From positions 310,001-374,000 of the forward strand of contig JADJEE010000012.1 of assembly GCA_016709225.1 (NCBI GenBank): DNA of 64,000 bases, in the 5' to 3' direction. This DNA is from Deltaproteobacteria bacterium. Its GTDB lineage: Bacteria > Myxococcota_A > Polyangia > Nannocystales > Nannocystaceae. Positions 54,105-61,819 of the stretch are shown piece by piece. Positions within the stretch are counted from its first letter, which is position 1. The number at the start of each line of letters is the position of its first letter. The notes beneath the pieces were generated by a model. The model saw nothing but the letters and a program-made list of their open reading frames with translations, made no database searches and had not been told where the DNA came from. The translations under genes were made by a program, and so were the position numbers.

Positions 54105-55334
54105 ATGATTGCCGTCGGCCCGTTCGACGCCGCAGCGCTCGCCCACGCCCAGCTGACGCGCGACGCGATCGCGACCCGACGATTCCCCTCGCTGTTCGAG
54201 CACAAGCGGCGCCGCATGATCGGCTCGGCGCACGGCCTGCTGCGGGGCAGCACCGCGCTCTTCTACGACCTCGTCGACGGCGTCCTGCCGCCGCTGCCGG
54301 GCCGCGCCACGGTGGGTTGGATGGTCGGCGACATGCACGTGGAGAACCTCGGCATCTACCGCAGCGAGGACGGCCACACCGTCTTCGACATCGACGACTT
54401 CGACGAGGCCACGCACGGTCCGCTCGCCCTCGACCTGCTGCGGGCGACCACCAGCATGCTGCTCGCCGCCGACGACCTGGGCGGCGAGCCCGTGACGCAG
54501 ATCCGCTGCGCGAGCGCGCTGCTGGCCAGCTACCGCGAACGCATCGCGCGTGACGACGACCGACCCGACCCACTGGCGCCGCGCTTCGACGACGCGGTGC
54601 AGCGCGTGGCCGCACGCCGCCAGCGCACACTGCTGCGCGAACGGGTCGAGCGCGTCGACGGACACTGGCGATACATCCGGCACCCCCGCCGCTACCTCGA
54701 GCTGCCGCCGGACCTCCGCGAGGCCGCGCCGCGACTGCTGGAGCGCTACTTCGACGCGCTCGGCGACCGCGCCCCCGAACACCCCGCGCGCACCCACCTC
54801 GAGGACGTCGCACAGCGCGTGGCCGGCACCGGCAACCTCGGCTACCTGCGGCTGGCGTTCGTGCTGCGACGTCATGATCGCGTGCGCCTGGTCGAGCTCA
54901 AGGAATGCCACGCCAGCGCGGTGCATCGCGTGCGGGCGCTGCCCGCCACGTCCGAACCCGACGCACTGCGAGTGGTCGCCGCGGCAAGCCTGCTGCCGCA
55001 CCGACCGGCGCGGCGCCTCGCGGCGGTGATCGACGCCGACGGCGGGCGTTCGTTCGTCGGCCGCCGGCTCACGCCGCAGCAAAACAAGTTCGACGCCGAC
55101 ACGCTGCAGCGCGGGCATCTGCCCGTGTTCGCGAAACTGCTGGGTGCCCGCATCGCCGCCGCCCACCTGCGTGCGGCGCCGCAGCGAGACGCCGTGCTGG
55201 GCTGGCACGTCGACGACGATGCGATGCTCGACGCCAGCATCGCGATGGCGTCGGTGCACCGCGCGGTGCATCTCGCCTACGCGCGCTTCGCCCCCGGCTT
55301 CGATGCCGAGCGAGCCCGCGCGGGCGGCTCTTGA
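54105..55334 (+). CDS. DUF2252-family protein
   Basis: The product has 409 residues. DUF2252 landmarks include MIGSAHGLLRGSTALFYDLV, GWMVGDMHVENLGIYRSEDG and FDIDDFDEATHGPLALDLLR, which resemble the Asp-rich motifs of the kinase-like fold seen in aminoglycoside phosphotransferase-type proteins. The family is uncharacterised, and the fold suggests ATP-dependent small-molecule phosphorylation. The gene overlaps the convergent LysR gene by 58 bp. No signal peptide; cytosolic. Confidence 0.82.
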   Translation: MIAVGPFDAAALAHAQLTRDAIATRRFPSLFEHKRRRMIGSAHGLLRGSTALFYDLVDGVLPPLPGRATVGWMVGDMHVENLGIYRSEDGHTVFDIDDFDEATHGPLALDLLRATTSMLLAADDLGGEPVTQIRCASALLASYRERIARDDDRPDPLAPRFDDAVQRVAARRQRTLLRERVERVDGHWRYIRHPRRYLELPPDLREAAPRLLERYFDALGDRAPEHPARTHLEDVAQRVAGTGNLGYLRLAFVLRRHDRVRLVELKECHASAVHRVRALPATSEPDALRVVAAASLLPHRPARRLAAVIDADGGRSFVGRRLTPQQNKFDADTLQRGHLPVFAKLLGARIAAAHLRAAPQRDAVLGWHVDDDAMLDASIAMASVHRAVHLAYARFAPGFDAERARAGGS

Positions 55335-56281
55335 CGCCCCCGCCGCCCGCGGCGGTGGGCGATCGCGTCGCGGGTGCACGTCGCCGCCAGCTCCCGCAGG
55401 TACGCGTGGCCGGGATCGTCGCCAACGCGCTCGTGCCAGGTCATCACGGTGCGAACCGTCGGCAGCGGCAGCGGCGGGTCGAACAGCCGCAGCGGCAGCA
55501 ACTCGGCGGCGTGGACCAGCAGGGAACGCGGTGCGGTCAGCAGGAGATCCGAGCGCGCGACGATGAACGGTGCGCCGACGAAGTGTGGCACCCGCATGGC
55601 CACCTCGCGTCGCAGCGAGCGCGCGGCGAGGGCCTCGTCGACCGGCGAGATGCCGTCTCCTCCGGTCGGTGTGATCACCAGGTGCCGCAGCTCGACGTAG
55701 GTCTCGAGGTCGAGCCGGCGACGCAGCCGCGGATGATCGACGCGCACACACGAGGCGAAGTCGTCCTCGCCCACGCGGCGCTGCACCAGCCCCGGTTGGG
55801 GAGACAGCGACGGGCCGATGACGAGGTCGACCTCGCCGCGCTCGAGCGCAGCGACCATCCCCGGCCACGGCTCGCGCATCACCGTGCAGATGCGTGGGGC
55901 CTCGCGGGTGGTCACCTGCAGCACCCGCGGCAGGATCTCGAACTCGGCGAAGTCGGTCGTCACGACCACGAACGTCCGCTCGCTGGTGGCGGGGTCGAAG
56001 TGCTCGCGCCGGGACAACGCGCCACGCAGATCCTCGAGCGCGCAGCGCAGCCCGTGTCCGAGCTGCTGCGCGCGCGCGGTCGCGACCAGCCCGCCGCGCC
56101 CGGGCACCAACAAGGGATCCTCGAGCAGCTCGCGCAGCCGCTTGAGGCGGTGGCTCATCGCCGACTGCGTGAGGCCGAGCTGCGCCGCGGCACGGGTGAC
56201 ATTGCGCTCCCGCAGCAACACGTCGAGCGCGTGCACGAGGTTGAGATCGATCGCACCCAGATCGAGACCACCGTCCGGCAT
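55277..56281 (-). CDS. LysR-type transcriptional regulator
   Basis: The product has 334 residues. The winged helix-turn-helix is at about residues 10-60 (VHALDVLLRERNVTRAAAQL, then LTQSAMSHRLKRLRELLEDP), followed by the two-lobed effector domain (VVVTTDFAEFEILPRVLQV). ATG 56281 is used; 56317 would add 12 residues. It is divergent to a small lipoprotein gene across a 106-bp gap with two operator-like inverted repeats and a promoter, so it probably regulates that gene and itself. The last 30 residues are Arg-rich and overlap the DUF2252 gene. Effector unknown. Confidence 0.88.
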   Translation of the reverse strand: MPDGGLDLGAIDLNLVHALDVLLRERNVTRAAAQLGLTQSAMSHRLKRLRELLEDPLLVPGRGGLVATARAQQLGHGLRCALEDLRGALSRREHFDPATSERTFVVVTTDFAEFEILPRVLQVTTREAPRICTVMREPWPGMVAALERGEVDLVIGPSLSPQPGLVQRRVGEDDFASCVRVDHPRLRRRLDLETYVELRHLVITPTGGDGISPVDEALAARSLRREVAMRVPHFVGAPFIVARSDLLLTAPRSLLVHAAELLPLRLFDPPLPLPTVRTVMTWHERVGDDPGHAYLRELAATCTRDAIAHRRGRRGRQEPPARARSASKPGAKRA

Positions 56282-56312
56282 CGACGACGACGGTAGCAGA
56301 GCCACGCCGCCA

Positions 56313-56346
56313 GGCATCGATGCAGTTCATGACCCTCATCGATGCC
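56313..56346. promoter_or_regulatory. LysR operator candidate: 10-bp inverted repeat
   Basis: GGCATCGATG (56313-56322) and CATCGATGCC (56337-56346) form a perfect 10-bp inverted repeat with a 14-nt spacer. It lies between the LysR gene and the divergent lipoprotein gene, directly next to the second repeat. It is a good candidate for the regulator's primary recognition site. Confidence 0.55.
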
Positions 56347-56362
56347 ATGCGTTGGACGCATG
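56346..56362. promoter_or_regulatory. LysR T-N11-A-type palindrome overlapping the -35
   Basis: CATGCGT (56346-56352) and ACGCATG (56356-56362) form a 7-bp inverted repeat with a TGG spacer. It contains the T-N11-A pattern of LysR boxes and overlaps the proposed -35 TTGGAC of the lipoprotein promoter. That would suit activation or repression by LysR. Confidence 0.5.
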
Positions 56363-56381
56363 ATGGGCCGCCGGCCATGCT
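56352..56381 (+). promoter_or_regulatory. Promoter of the lipoprotein gene at 56388
   Basis: TTGGAC (56352-56357) and CATGCT (56376-56381) are 18 nt apart. The -10 ends 6 nt before ATG 56388, giving a leaderless transcript. Confidence 0.45.
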
Positions 56382-56387
56382 GCGGCC

Positions 56388-56828
56388 ATGCGATCCTGCA
56401 CTGCCCCGAACCGACCTGCCGTGCCGCCTCGTCGCGTGGCCCTGCTCGCACTGTCGTCGCTCCTGACCGCGTGCTCGACGGGCGCCGATGGCACGCCGCC
56501 GCCGCCCGACGCCACGCGGGTGAACACCGCGAGTCCGCTCGCGGCCGCGACCCCGATCGTCGCGGTGTTCGAGGGCGAGGTCGAGCGTGTGCTCCCGGCC
56601 GGCGGCTACACCTACCTGGAGATCGAAGGCGACGCAGGTGCCCGTTGGGTGGCGGTGATGGGCCCGGGCCTGCCGGCCGGCAGCCGTGCGCGCGTCGACG
56701 CCTACGCGATCCAACACGACTTCCACTCGCGGCGACTCGATCGCGACTTCGCCGAGCTGGTGTTCGGCACGGTGGTCTCGAGTCCCCGCGAGGCCTCGCC
56801 CCCCGTCACCACGCGACCCTCCACCTGA
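56388..56828 (+). CDS. Small lipoprotein regulated by the divergent LysR
   Basis: The product has 146 residues. A signal ending LSSLLTAC is followed by a Pro/Asp-rich linker and a small beta domain (VFEGEVERVLPAGGYTYLEI, then DAGARWVAVMGPGLPAGSRA), which reads like an OB-type or tRNA-binding-like barrel (DUF-type). It precedes another lipoprotein gene by 22 bp on the same strand, so the two likely form an operon. Function unknown. Confidence 0.7.
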   Translation: MRSCTAPNRPAVPPRRVALLALSSLLTACSTGADGTPPPPDATRVNTASPLAAATPIVAVFEGEVERVLPAGGYTYLEIEGDAGARWVAVMGPGLPAGSRARVDAYAIQHDFHSRRLDRDFAELVFGTVVSSPREASPPVTTRPST

Positions 56829-56850
56829 ACCGAAGCCAAGGAACGACACC

Positions 56851-57492
56851 ATGACCCACCCCTGCAACCATTCCCTCCGCTTTCGCGCATCGCTGTGCGT
56901 GCTCCTCTTCGCGGGCGCGTGCGCCACCGACGACGACCGAGGCGGCGCCGCCGACTCCACCGGCAGCGCCACCGACGGCGGCAGCAGCAGCGGCAGTGGC
57001 GGCACCACCGGCGGCTACGGCAGCGCGGGCACCACCGGCGCCGACCTCGAAGCGCTCTACGCGTGCCAGGACCCGGGCCTCTTCGAGGCGCGTGCCCTGG
57101 CGGGGCCCGGCCTGGATCCCGACGCGGGCCTGGTCGAGCCGCAAGCGGAGTACATCGTGAGCACCACGCAGATCCTCCCGATCTCCGACCAGCAACAACG
57201 CTTCCTCGACCTGGTCGCCGACGTCGGTACCCAGCTCGACGGCCAGCCCGGCTTCGTCGCCTACGGCCTCGCCATCGAACCAACCTGCGGGTTCGCGCGC
57301 ACGATCTCGATCTGGCGCGACGAGGCCTCGATGCTCGCCTTCGTGGGCAGCGGTGCCCATGCCACGGCGATGGCGGCCACCGCCGAGGTCGGCGTGACCG
57401 GTCGCGTGACGTCGTTCACGGTCACGGCAGCGCAGCTGCCGATCTCCTGGGACACCGCCATCGAGCGCATCGCTGGGGTCCCGCCATTCTAG
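56851..57492 (+). CDS. Lipoprotein with antibiotic-biosynthesis-monooxygenase-like domain
   Basis: The product has 213 residues. A signal (MTHPCNHSLRFRASLCVLLF, lipobox FAGAC) is followed by a Ser/Gly linker and a ferredoxin-like dimeric alpha-beta barrel domain. The phrase SIWRDEASMLAFVGSGAHAT resembles the ABM family. Known ABM proteins are small oxygenases or binding proteins; this one would sit outside the membrane, which is uncommon. It is the second gene of the LysR-linked pair. The upstream in-frame extension to 56686 has no homology, so ATG 56851 is used. Confidence 0.7.
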   Translation: MTHPCNHSLRFRASLCVLLFAGACATDDDRGGAADSTGSATDGGSSSGSGGTTGGYGSAGTTGADLEALYACQDPGLFEARALAGPGLDPDAGLVEPQAEYIVSTTQILPISDQQQRFLDLVADVGTQLDGQPGFVAYGLAIEPTCGFARTISIWRDEASMLAFVGSGAHATAMAATAEVGVTGRVTSFTVTAAQLPISWDTAIERIAGVPPF

Positions 57493-57591
57493 ATGGCCGC
57501 CGAGCTCCGATCCTTCGCGGCCGTCGGCCCCCATCGTCGAGCGCGGGTCGCTACAGGCGCCCGTGCCCCGACGGATCGCACAGACCCGCGT

Positions 57592-57617
57592 CCGGCCGGC
57601 ATCTCGCGGCCGGCCGG
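57592..57617 (+). terminator. GC-rich hairpin after the ABM-like gene
   Basis: CCGGCCGGC (57592-57600) pairs with GCCGGCCGG (57609-57617) around an 8-nt loop. It sits 100 nt after the ABM-like gene stop and 10 bp before the next -10 hexamer. It has no T-tract, so intrinsic termination is uncertain. Confidence 0.4.
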
Positions 57618-57627
57618 GGGGACGCGC

Positions 57628-57633
57628 TATGCT
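57628..57633 (+). promoter_or_regulatory. -10-like TATGCT, leaderless spacing
   Basis: TATGCT followed by CCGCGG ends 6 nt before ATG 57640, placing the expected start of transcription at the start codon. Confidence 0.5.
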
Positions 57634-57639
57634 CCGCGG

Positions 57640-58812
57640 ATGCGCCTCTCCCTACTCTGTGTTGGCTCGGTCCTCGTCACGTTGGTCGGCTGCAACGACG
57701 ACGTCGGCAGCGTCACGACGTTCGACCCGTCGACCTCGTCGACCGGCGACACGATGACGACGACGACGGCATCGACCACGATGTCGACGTCGACGACGAG
57801 CGACGACTCGACCTCGTCGACGAGCGTCGATCCGACCACCGACACCACCGCCGACACGTCCGCGGCCAACACCACCAACTCCGGTGCGCTGTGCGGCGAC
57901 GGCGTCATCAGTGGCGCGGAAGAGTGCGACTGCGGCGGCATCTCGTGCACCGCGGAGGAGCTCGGCAACAACACCTGCATGGACATCGACGACCCGTCGA
58001 TTCCCGGCACCATCACCGGCGGCACCCTGGGCTGCAATCCGGCGAGCTGCCGCTTCGACACCAGCCAGTGCACCTACTGTGGTGACCGCATCGTCAACGG
58101 CAACGAGACCTGCGAGCCCGATGTCGACATCACGGAGACCTGCATGGATCTCGGCGCTGGCGCGGCCGGACCGGTGACCTGCGACAGCGCCTGTCAGGTC
58201 GACACCTCCAAGTGCACCGACTGCGCAGTGAGCTTCGACTTCGAGCTCGCGACCTGCCCGGCGGGCTTCAGCGCGACCTCGCTCAACGGCGCGGCCGCGC
58301 CGAGCACCTGGGCCTGCGGCGATCCGACCGTGTACGCCCAGGGCCCCGGCGTCGCGTCGCCCGGCACCTTCGGCACCAACCTCTCGGGCCCCTACAACGC
58401 CAACGAGATCAGCGCGCTGGTCTCCCCGGAGATCGACTTCTCGAACTGCATGGACGACGGCATCGTGATGTCGCTGCGCCACTGGCACAACTTCGAGGGC
58501 GGAGCCAGCAACGCGGACGGCGGCATCGTGCAGGCCAGCGAGGACGGCGTGAACTGGGTGACCATCGAGCCGGTCGACGGCGACCTCTACGACGACGTCG
58601 TGGTCACCGCCACCTACGACCCGGTCAACGGTGCGCTCGGCTTCTCCGGCAGCCAGGACGACAACCAGTGGAGCCTGTCGAACTTCGATCTGACGGAGTA
58701 CGCCGGCAGCGCCACGCTGCAGCTGCGCTTCGTGTTCGGCAGCAACGCCACCACGCAGCAGGGCGGCTGGTACATCGACTACATCAACCTGCTGGGTAGC
58801 GGCAGCAACTGA
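57640..58812 (+). CDS. Lipoprotein with Cys-rich repeats and jellyroll/MAM-like domain
   Basis: The product has 390 residues. Signal MRLSLLCVGSVLVTLVGC, then a Thr/Ser linker to about residue 80. Two or three myxobacterial Cys-rich repeats follow (LCGDGVISGAEECDCGG, YCGDRIVNGNETCEPD), and from about 205 a beta-rich C-terminal domain (FSNCMDDGIVMSLRHWHNFE ... WYIDYINLLGSGSN) resembling a MAM/jellyroll fold, where W and D of GGWYIDYI are typical. It is likely a surface adhesin or structural protein. It has its own leaderless-type promoter. Confidence 0.78.
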   Translation: MRLSLLCVGSVLVTLVGCNDDVGSVTTFDPSTSSTGDTMTTTTASTTMSTSTTSDDSTSSTSVDPTTDTTADTSAANTTNSGALCGDGVISGAEECDCGGISCTAEELGNNTCMDIDDPSIPGTITGGTLGCNPASCRFDTSQCTYCGDRIVNGNETCEPDVDITETCMDLGAGAAGPVTCDSACQVDTSKCTDCAVSFDFELATCPAGFSATSLNGAAAPSTWACGDPTVYAQGPGVASPGTFGTNLSGPYNANEISALVSPEIDFSNCMDDGIVMSLRHWHNFEGGASNADGGIVQASEDGVNWVTIEPVDGDLYDDVVVTATYDPVNGALGFSGSQDDNQWSLSNFDLTEYAGSATLQLRFVFGSNATTQQGGWYIDYINLLGSGSN

Positions 58813-58840
58813 GGCGCCGCCACGGCGCTCGACGTAGTGG

Positions 58841-58858
58841 CCCGCGCGCGCGCGCGGG
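58841..58858. repeat. 18-bp alternating GC palindrome
   Basis: CCC, then six GC dinucleotides, then GGG form a perfect 18-bp palindrome. Alternating GC of this length could adopt Z-DNA or a cruciform. It lies 29 bp after the stop codon of the gene at 57640. Confidence 0.5.
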
Positions 58859-58868
58859 GTCGGATGGG

Positions 58869-58904
58869 CGACGGCGACGCCACCTCGCGAGGTGCTCGCC
58901 GTCG
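58869..58904 (+). terminator. Nested hairpin after the Cys-rich lipoprotein gene
   Basis: CGACGGCGA (58869-58877) pairs with TCGCCGTCG (58896-58904), enclosing a perfect 12-bp palindrome ACCTCGCGAGGT (58882-58893). Its position, 57 nt after the stop codon, fits a terminator; there is no T-tract. Confidence 0.45.
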
Positions 58905-58983
58905 TCGCCGTTCGAGGGTGGGCATTTGCGAGCTGGTCGATGATGGCCCCTCGCAGACTCACGCCGCCGAAATGTCCGCGAGG

Positions 58984-59013
58984 TTGCTCGTCGCGCTCGA
59001 ATGCCGCTACCTT
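58984..59013 (+). promoter_or_regulatory. sigma70-like promoter of the lipoprotein at 59062
   Basis: TTGCTC (58984-58989) and TACCTT (59008-59013) are 18 nt apart, predicting a start near 59020 and a leader of about 42 nt. A GAGA-type ribosome site precedes ATG 59062. Confidence 0.42.
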
Positions 59014-59061
59014 CTTCGAACGAGGGCGAACGGGCGAACGAACCGTTTGCGAGATCGACCC

Positions 59062-60153
59062 ATGCGCATGCCCCTTACGAACTCACTCAGCCTGCTGTGT
59101 CTCGTCACGATCGCGGCCGCCTGCACGAGCAACCCGATTGCCCAGGAGACCGCCACCGACGGCTCGAGCAGCGGCAGCGGCGGGGGCACGACGGCGACGA
59201 CCACCGCCAGCACCACGCTCGGCGGCGAGGACTCGAGCTCGTCGGGGGTCGATTCGTTGTCGTCGACCAGCGCGACCGCGAGTGCGACCACGGCGGACGG
59301 CAGCGGCTCGACCGCGGCGGAGACGGGCGACCCCGAGTGCGGACCCTCGGCAGTGTGCGGTCAGCCAGCGCCTGCGGGATGGTTCGGGCCTGCGATCTAC
59401 TCGCGCGTCGTCGAGGGCGACGCACCGGCCTGCCCCGCGGAGTATCCGTCGGGCGGACCGACCGTGCTCGAGGGCTACCACGATCCGGGGCCGGCACTGT
59501 GCGACTGCGAGTGCAACCTCAACATGATGCAGACCTGCAGCGCGTACGTGTACGGGCACAACAACTCGTCGTGCAACACGTACAACTACTCGCAGGTCAC
59601 CGAGGCCTGCTCGGCGGTCAGCATCACCGCGTACGCGCAGTTCTACGCGTACCTGCAGAACAACCCCAGCTGCATGCAGAACAAGATGGAGGAGTTCCCT
59701 GCGCCGCAGTGGGACGCCAGCATCAAGTCGTGCAAGCTCGGCGACAACCCGACCTCGTGTGGCGAGGGCGGCATCTGCACGCCGGTGCCGGGTGCGGACT
59801 TCGAGGCCCCGGTCTGCATCTACAAGCAGGGCGACGAGGCCTGTCCGGCCGGGCCGTACAGCAACAAGGTGACCTTCTTCACCGGGGTCGAAGACTCGCG
59901 CGACTGCAGCAGCTGCACCTGCGGGACCGTCGCGGCCAACTGCGACAACGCGGTGGCGGACGTCTACACCGGCACCGAGTGCGCGGGGAATCCGACGTCG
60001 TCGTTGGCCGCCAACGGCGGCTGCGTGCCGGCTGTCGGTGGCTCGATCGCGATGGCGATCGACGAGGACAGCACGTGCCCCATCACCGCCACGCCCGAGC
60101 CCACCGGCTCGATTGCGGCCGTCGGCGAGTTCACGTTCTGCTGCACCGGTTGA
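59062..60153 (+). CDS. Cys-rich lipoprotein, paralogue of the gene at 21365
   Basis: The product has 363 residues. Lipobox ends VTIAAAC, then a Ser/Thr/Gly linker to about residue 90. The mature domain has about 24 Cys and aligns in order with the 21365 protein: GWFGPAIYSR, CPAEYPSGGP, LCDCECN, VCIYKQGDEACPAG, CSSCTCG and a C-terminal FTFCCTG. The paired organisation suggests a disulfide-stabilised surface domain. It precedes the ABC-F gene by 10 bp, so they may be co-transcribed despite different roles. Function unknown. Confidence 0.78.
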   Translation: MRMPLTNSLSLLCLVTIAAACTSNPIAQETATDGSSSGSGGGTTATTTASTTLGGEDSSSSGVDSLSSTSATASATTADGSGSTAAETGDPECGPSAVCGQPAPAGWFGPAIYSRVVEGDAPACPAEYPSGGPTVLEGYHDPGPALCDCECNLNMMQTCSAYVYGHNNSSCNTYNYSQVTEACSAVSITAYAQFYAYLQNNPSCMQNKMEEFPAPQWDASIKSCKLGDNPTSCGEGGICTPVPGADFEAPVCIYKQGDEACPAGPYSNKVTFFTGVEDSRDCSSCTCGTVAANCDNAVADVYTGTECAGNPTSSLAANGGCVPAVGGSIAMAIDEDSTCPITATPEPTGSIAAVGEFTFCCTG

Positions 60154-60163
60154 CGCGTCCGCG

Positions 60164-61783
60164 GTGATCCGCCTCGACAACGTCGCGAAGCGCTACGGCT
60201 CGCAGATCCTCTACGTCGACGCCTGCATGGGCGTCGCGCGGGGGCAGAAGCTCGGCTTGGTCGGCCCCAATGGCGCCGGCAAGTCGACCATCTTCCGGCT
60301 GATCACGCGCGAGGACACCCCCGACGAGGGCACGGTCGCGGTCGATCGCGGCGTGACCATCGGCTACTTCGATCAGAACGTGGGCGAGATGCGCGGGCGC
60401 AGCGTACTGGCCGAGACCATGGCCGGCGCCGGCGAGGTGTCGAGTCTCGGCGACGAGCTGCACGCGCTCGAGCACGCGATGGCCGCCCCTGATCGGGCCG
60501 ACGAGCTCGACCGCCTGGTCGCGCGCTTCGGCGAGGTGCAGCCCCGCTTCGACGAGCTCGGCGGCTACCAGCTCGAGGCCCGCGCGCGCGAGATCCTGGC
60601 CGGGCTCGGCTTCGCCGAGGAGGTCGTGGAGCGCGACGTCGGCACGCTCTCCGGTGGCTGGAAGATGCGGGTCGCGTTGGCGCGCATCCTGCTGATGGAA
60701 CCCGACGCACTGCTGCTCGACGAGCCCACCAACCATCTCGACATCGAGTCGATCCTGTGGCTCGAGCGATTCCTGCGCGGCTTCGCCGGCGCAATCCTCA
60801 TGACCTCGCACGATCGCGAGCTACTCAACCGGTTGGTCGACGGCATCGTCGAGATCGACGGCGGCGAGCTCACGACCTACAGCGGCAACTTCGACTTCTA
60901 CGAGCGCCAGCGCGAGCTGGCCGCGACCCAGCAGGAGGCCCAGTACGCACGGCAGCAGGCCATGCTCGCGAAGGAGGAAGCGTTCATCGCTCGCTTCGCC
61001 GCACGGGCCAGTCACGCCGCGCAGGTGCAATCGCGGGTGAAGAAGCTGGAGAAGATCGAACGCGTGGTGCCGCCGCGGCGTCGCAAGGTCGTCGACTTCG
61101 AGTTCCGCGCACCTCCGCGGTCGGGCGACGACGTGCTCCGCCTCGAGCGCGTCGGCAAGCGCTATGGCAGCCGAGTGCTCTACGACGGCTTCGACCTGAC
61201 CATCCGTCGCGGCGAGCGCTGGTGCGTGATGGGCATCAACGGCGCTGGCAAGTCGACGTTGCTCAAGCTCGCCGCCCTGGAGCTCGAGCCCGACGACGGA
61301 CGCGTGGTCGGGGGCGCGAGCGTCAAGCTGGGCTACTTCGCCCAGCACGCGATGGAGCTGCTCGATCCGACGCTGACGGTGCTGGCGCAGCTCGAGCGCG
61401 ATCACCCGCGCACCGGCCAGGGCTCCCTGCGCGCGCTGCTCGGCGCGTTCGGGTTCTCGGGTGATGACGTCGACAAACCCTGCCGCGTGCTCTCGGGTGG
61501 CGAGAAGGTGCGGGTGGTGCTCGCGAGCATGCTGTACGACCCGCCCAACTTCCTCGTGCTCGACGAGCCCACCAACCACCTCGATCTCGACACCAAGCAG
61601 ATGCTGACCCGCGCGCTGTCCGGCTTCGAGGGCACGATGCTGTTCGTGTCCCACGACCGACGATTCCTCGCGGAGCTGTCGAACCGCGTGCTCGAGCTCG
61701 GCGCCGACGGGCCGGTGTGCTACGGCGGCGGGTACCTCGAGTATGTCGCGGCGTCGAAGCACGAAGCGCCCGGCATGCGCTGA
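60164..61783 (+). CDS. ABC-F family ATPase
   Basis: The product has 539 residues and two tandem nucleotide-binding domains without membrane helices. Walker A motifs: VGPNGAGKST (first) and GINGAGKST (second); signatures LSGGWKMR and LSGGEKVR; Walker B LLLDEPTNHLD and LVLDEPTNHLD. The interdomain linker is basic and coiled (EEAFIARFAARASHAAQVQS). ABC-F proteins act on the ribosome, in translation control or antibiotic resistance. The GTG at 60164 (VIRLDNVAKRYG) is used. There is no C-terminal extension such as Uup has. The exact subfamily cannot be chosen. Confidence 0.9.
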   Translation: MIRLDNVAKRYGSQILYVDACMGVARGQKLGLVGPNGAGKSTIFRLITREDTPDEGTVAVDRGVTIGYFDQNVGEMRGRSVLAETMAGAGEVSSLGDELHALEHAMAAPDRADELDRLVARFGEVQPRFDELGGYQLEARAREILAGLGFAEEVVERDVGTLSGGWKMRVALARILLMEPDALLLDEPTNHLDIESILWLERFLRGFAGAILMTSHDRELLNRLVDGIVEIDGGELTTYSGNFDFYERQRELAATQQEAQYARQQAMLAKEEAFIARFAARASHAAQVQSRVKKLEKIERVVPPRRRKVVDFEFRAPPRSGDDVLRLERVGKRYGSRVLYDGFDLTIRRGERWCVMGINGAGKSTLLKLAALELEPDDGRVVGGASVKLGYFAQHAMELLDPTLTVLAQLERDHPRTGQGSLRALLGAFGFSGDDVDKPCRVLSGGEKVRVVLASMLYDPPNFLVLDEPTNHLDLDTKQMLTRALSGFEGTMLFVSHDRRFLAELSNRVLELGADGPVCYGGGYLEYVAASKHEAPGMR

Positions 61784-61819
61784 GCTCGGGCGGGCGCGGC
61801 CCAACGGCCGGCAGCGCTT

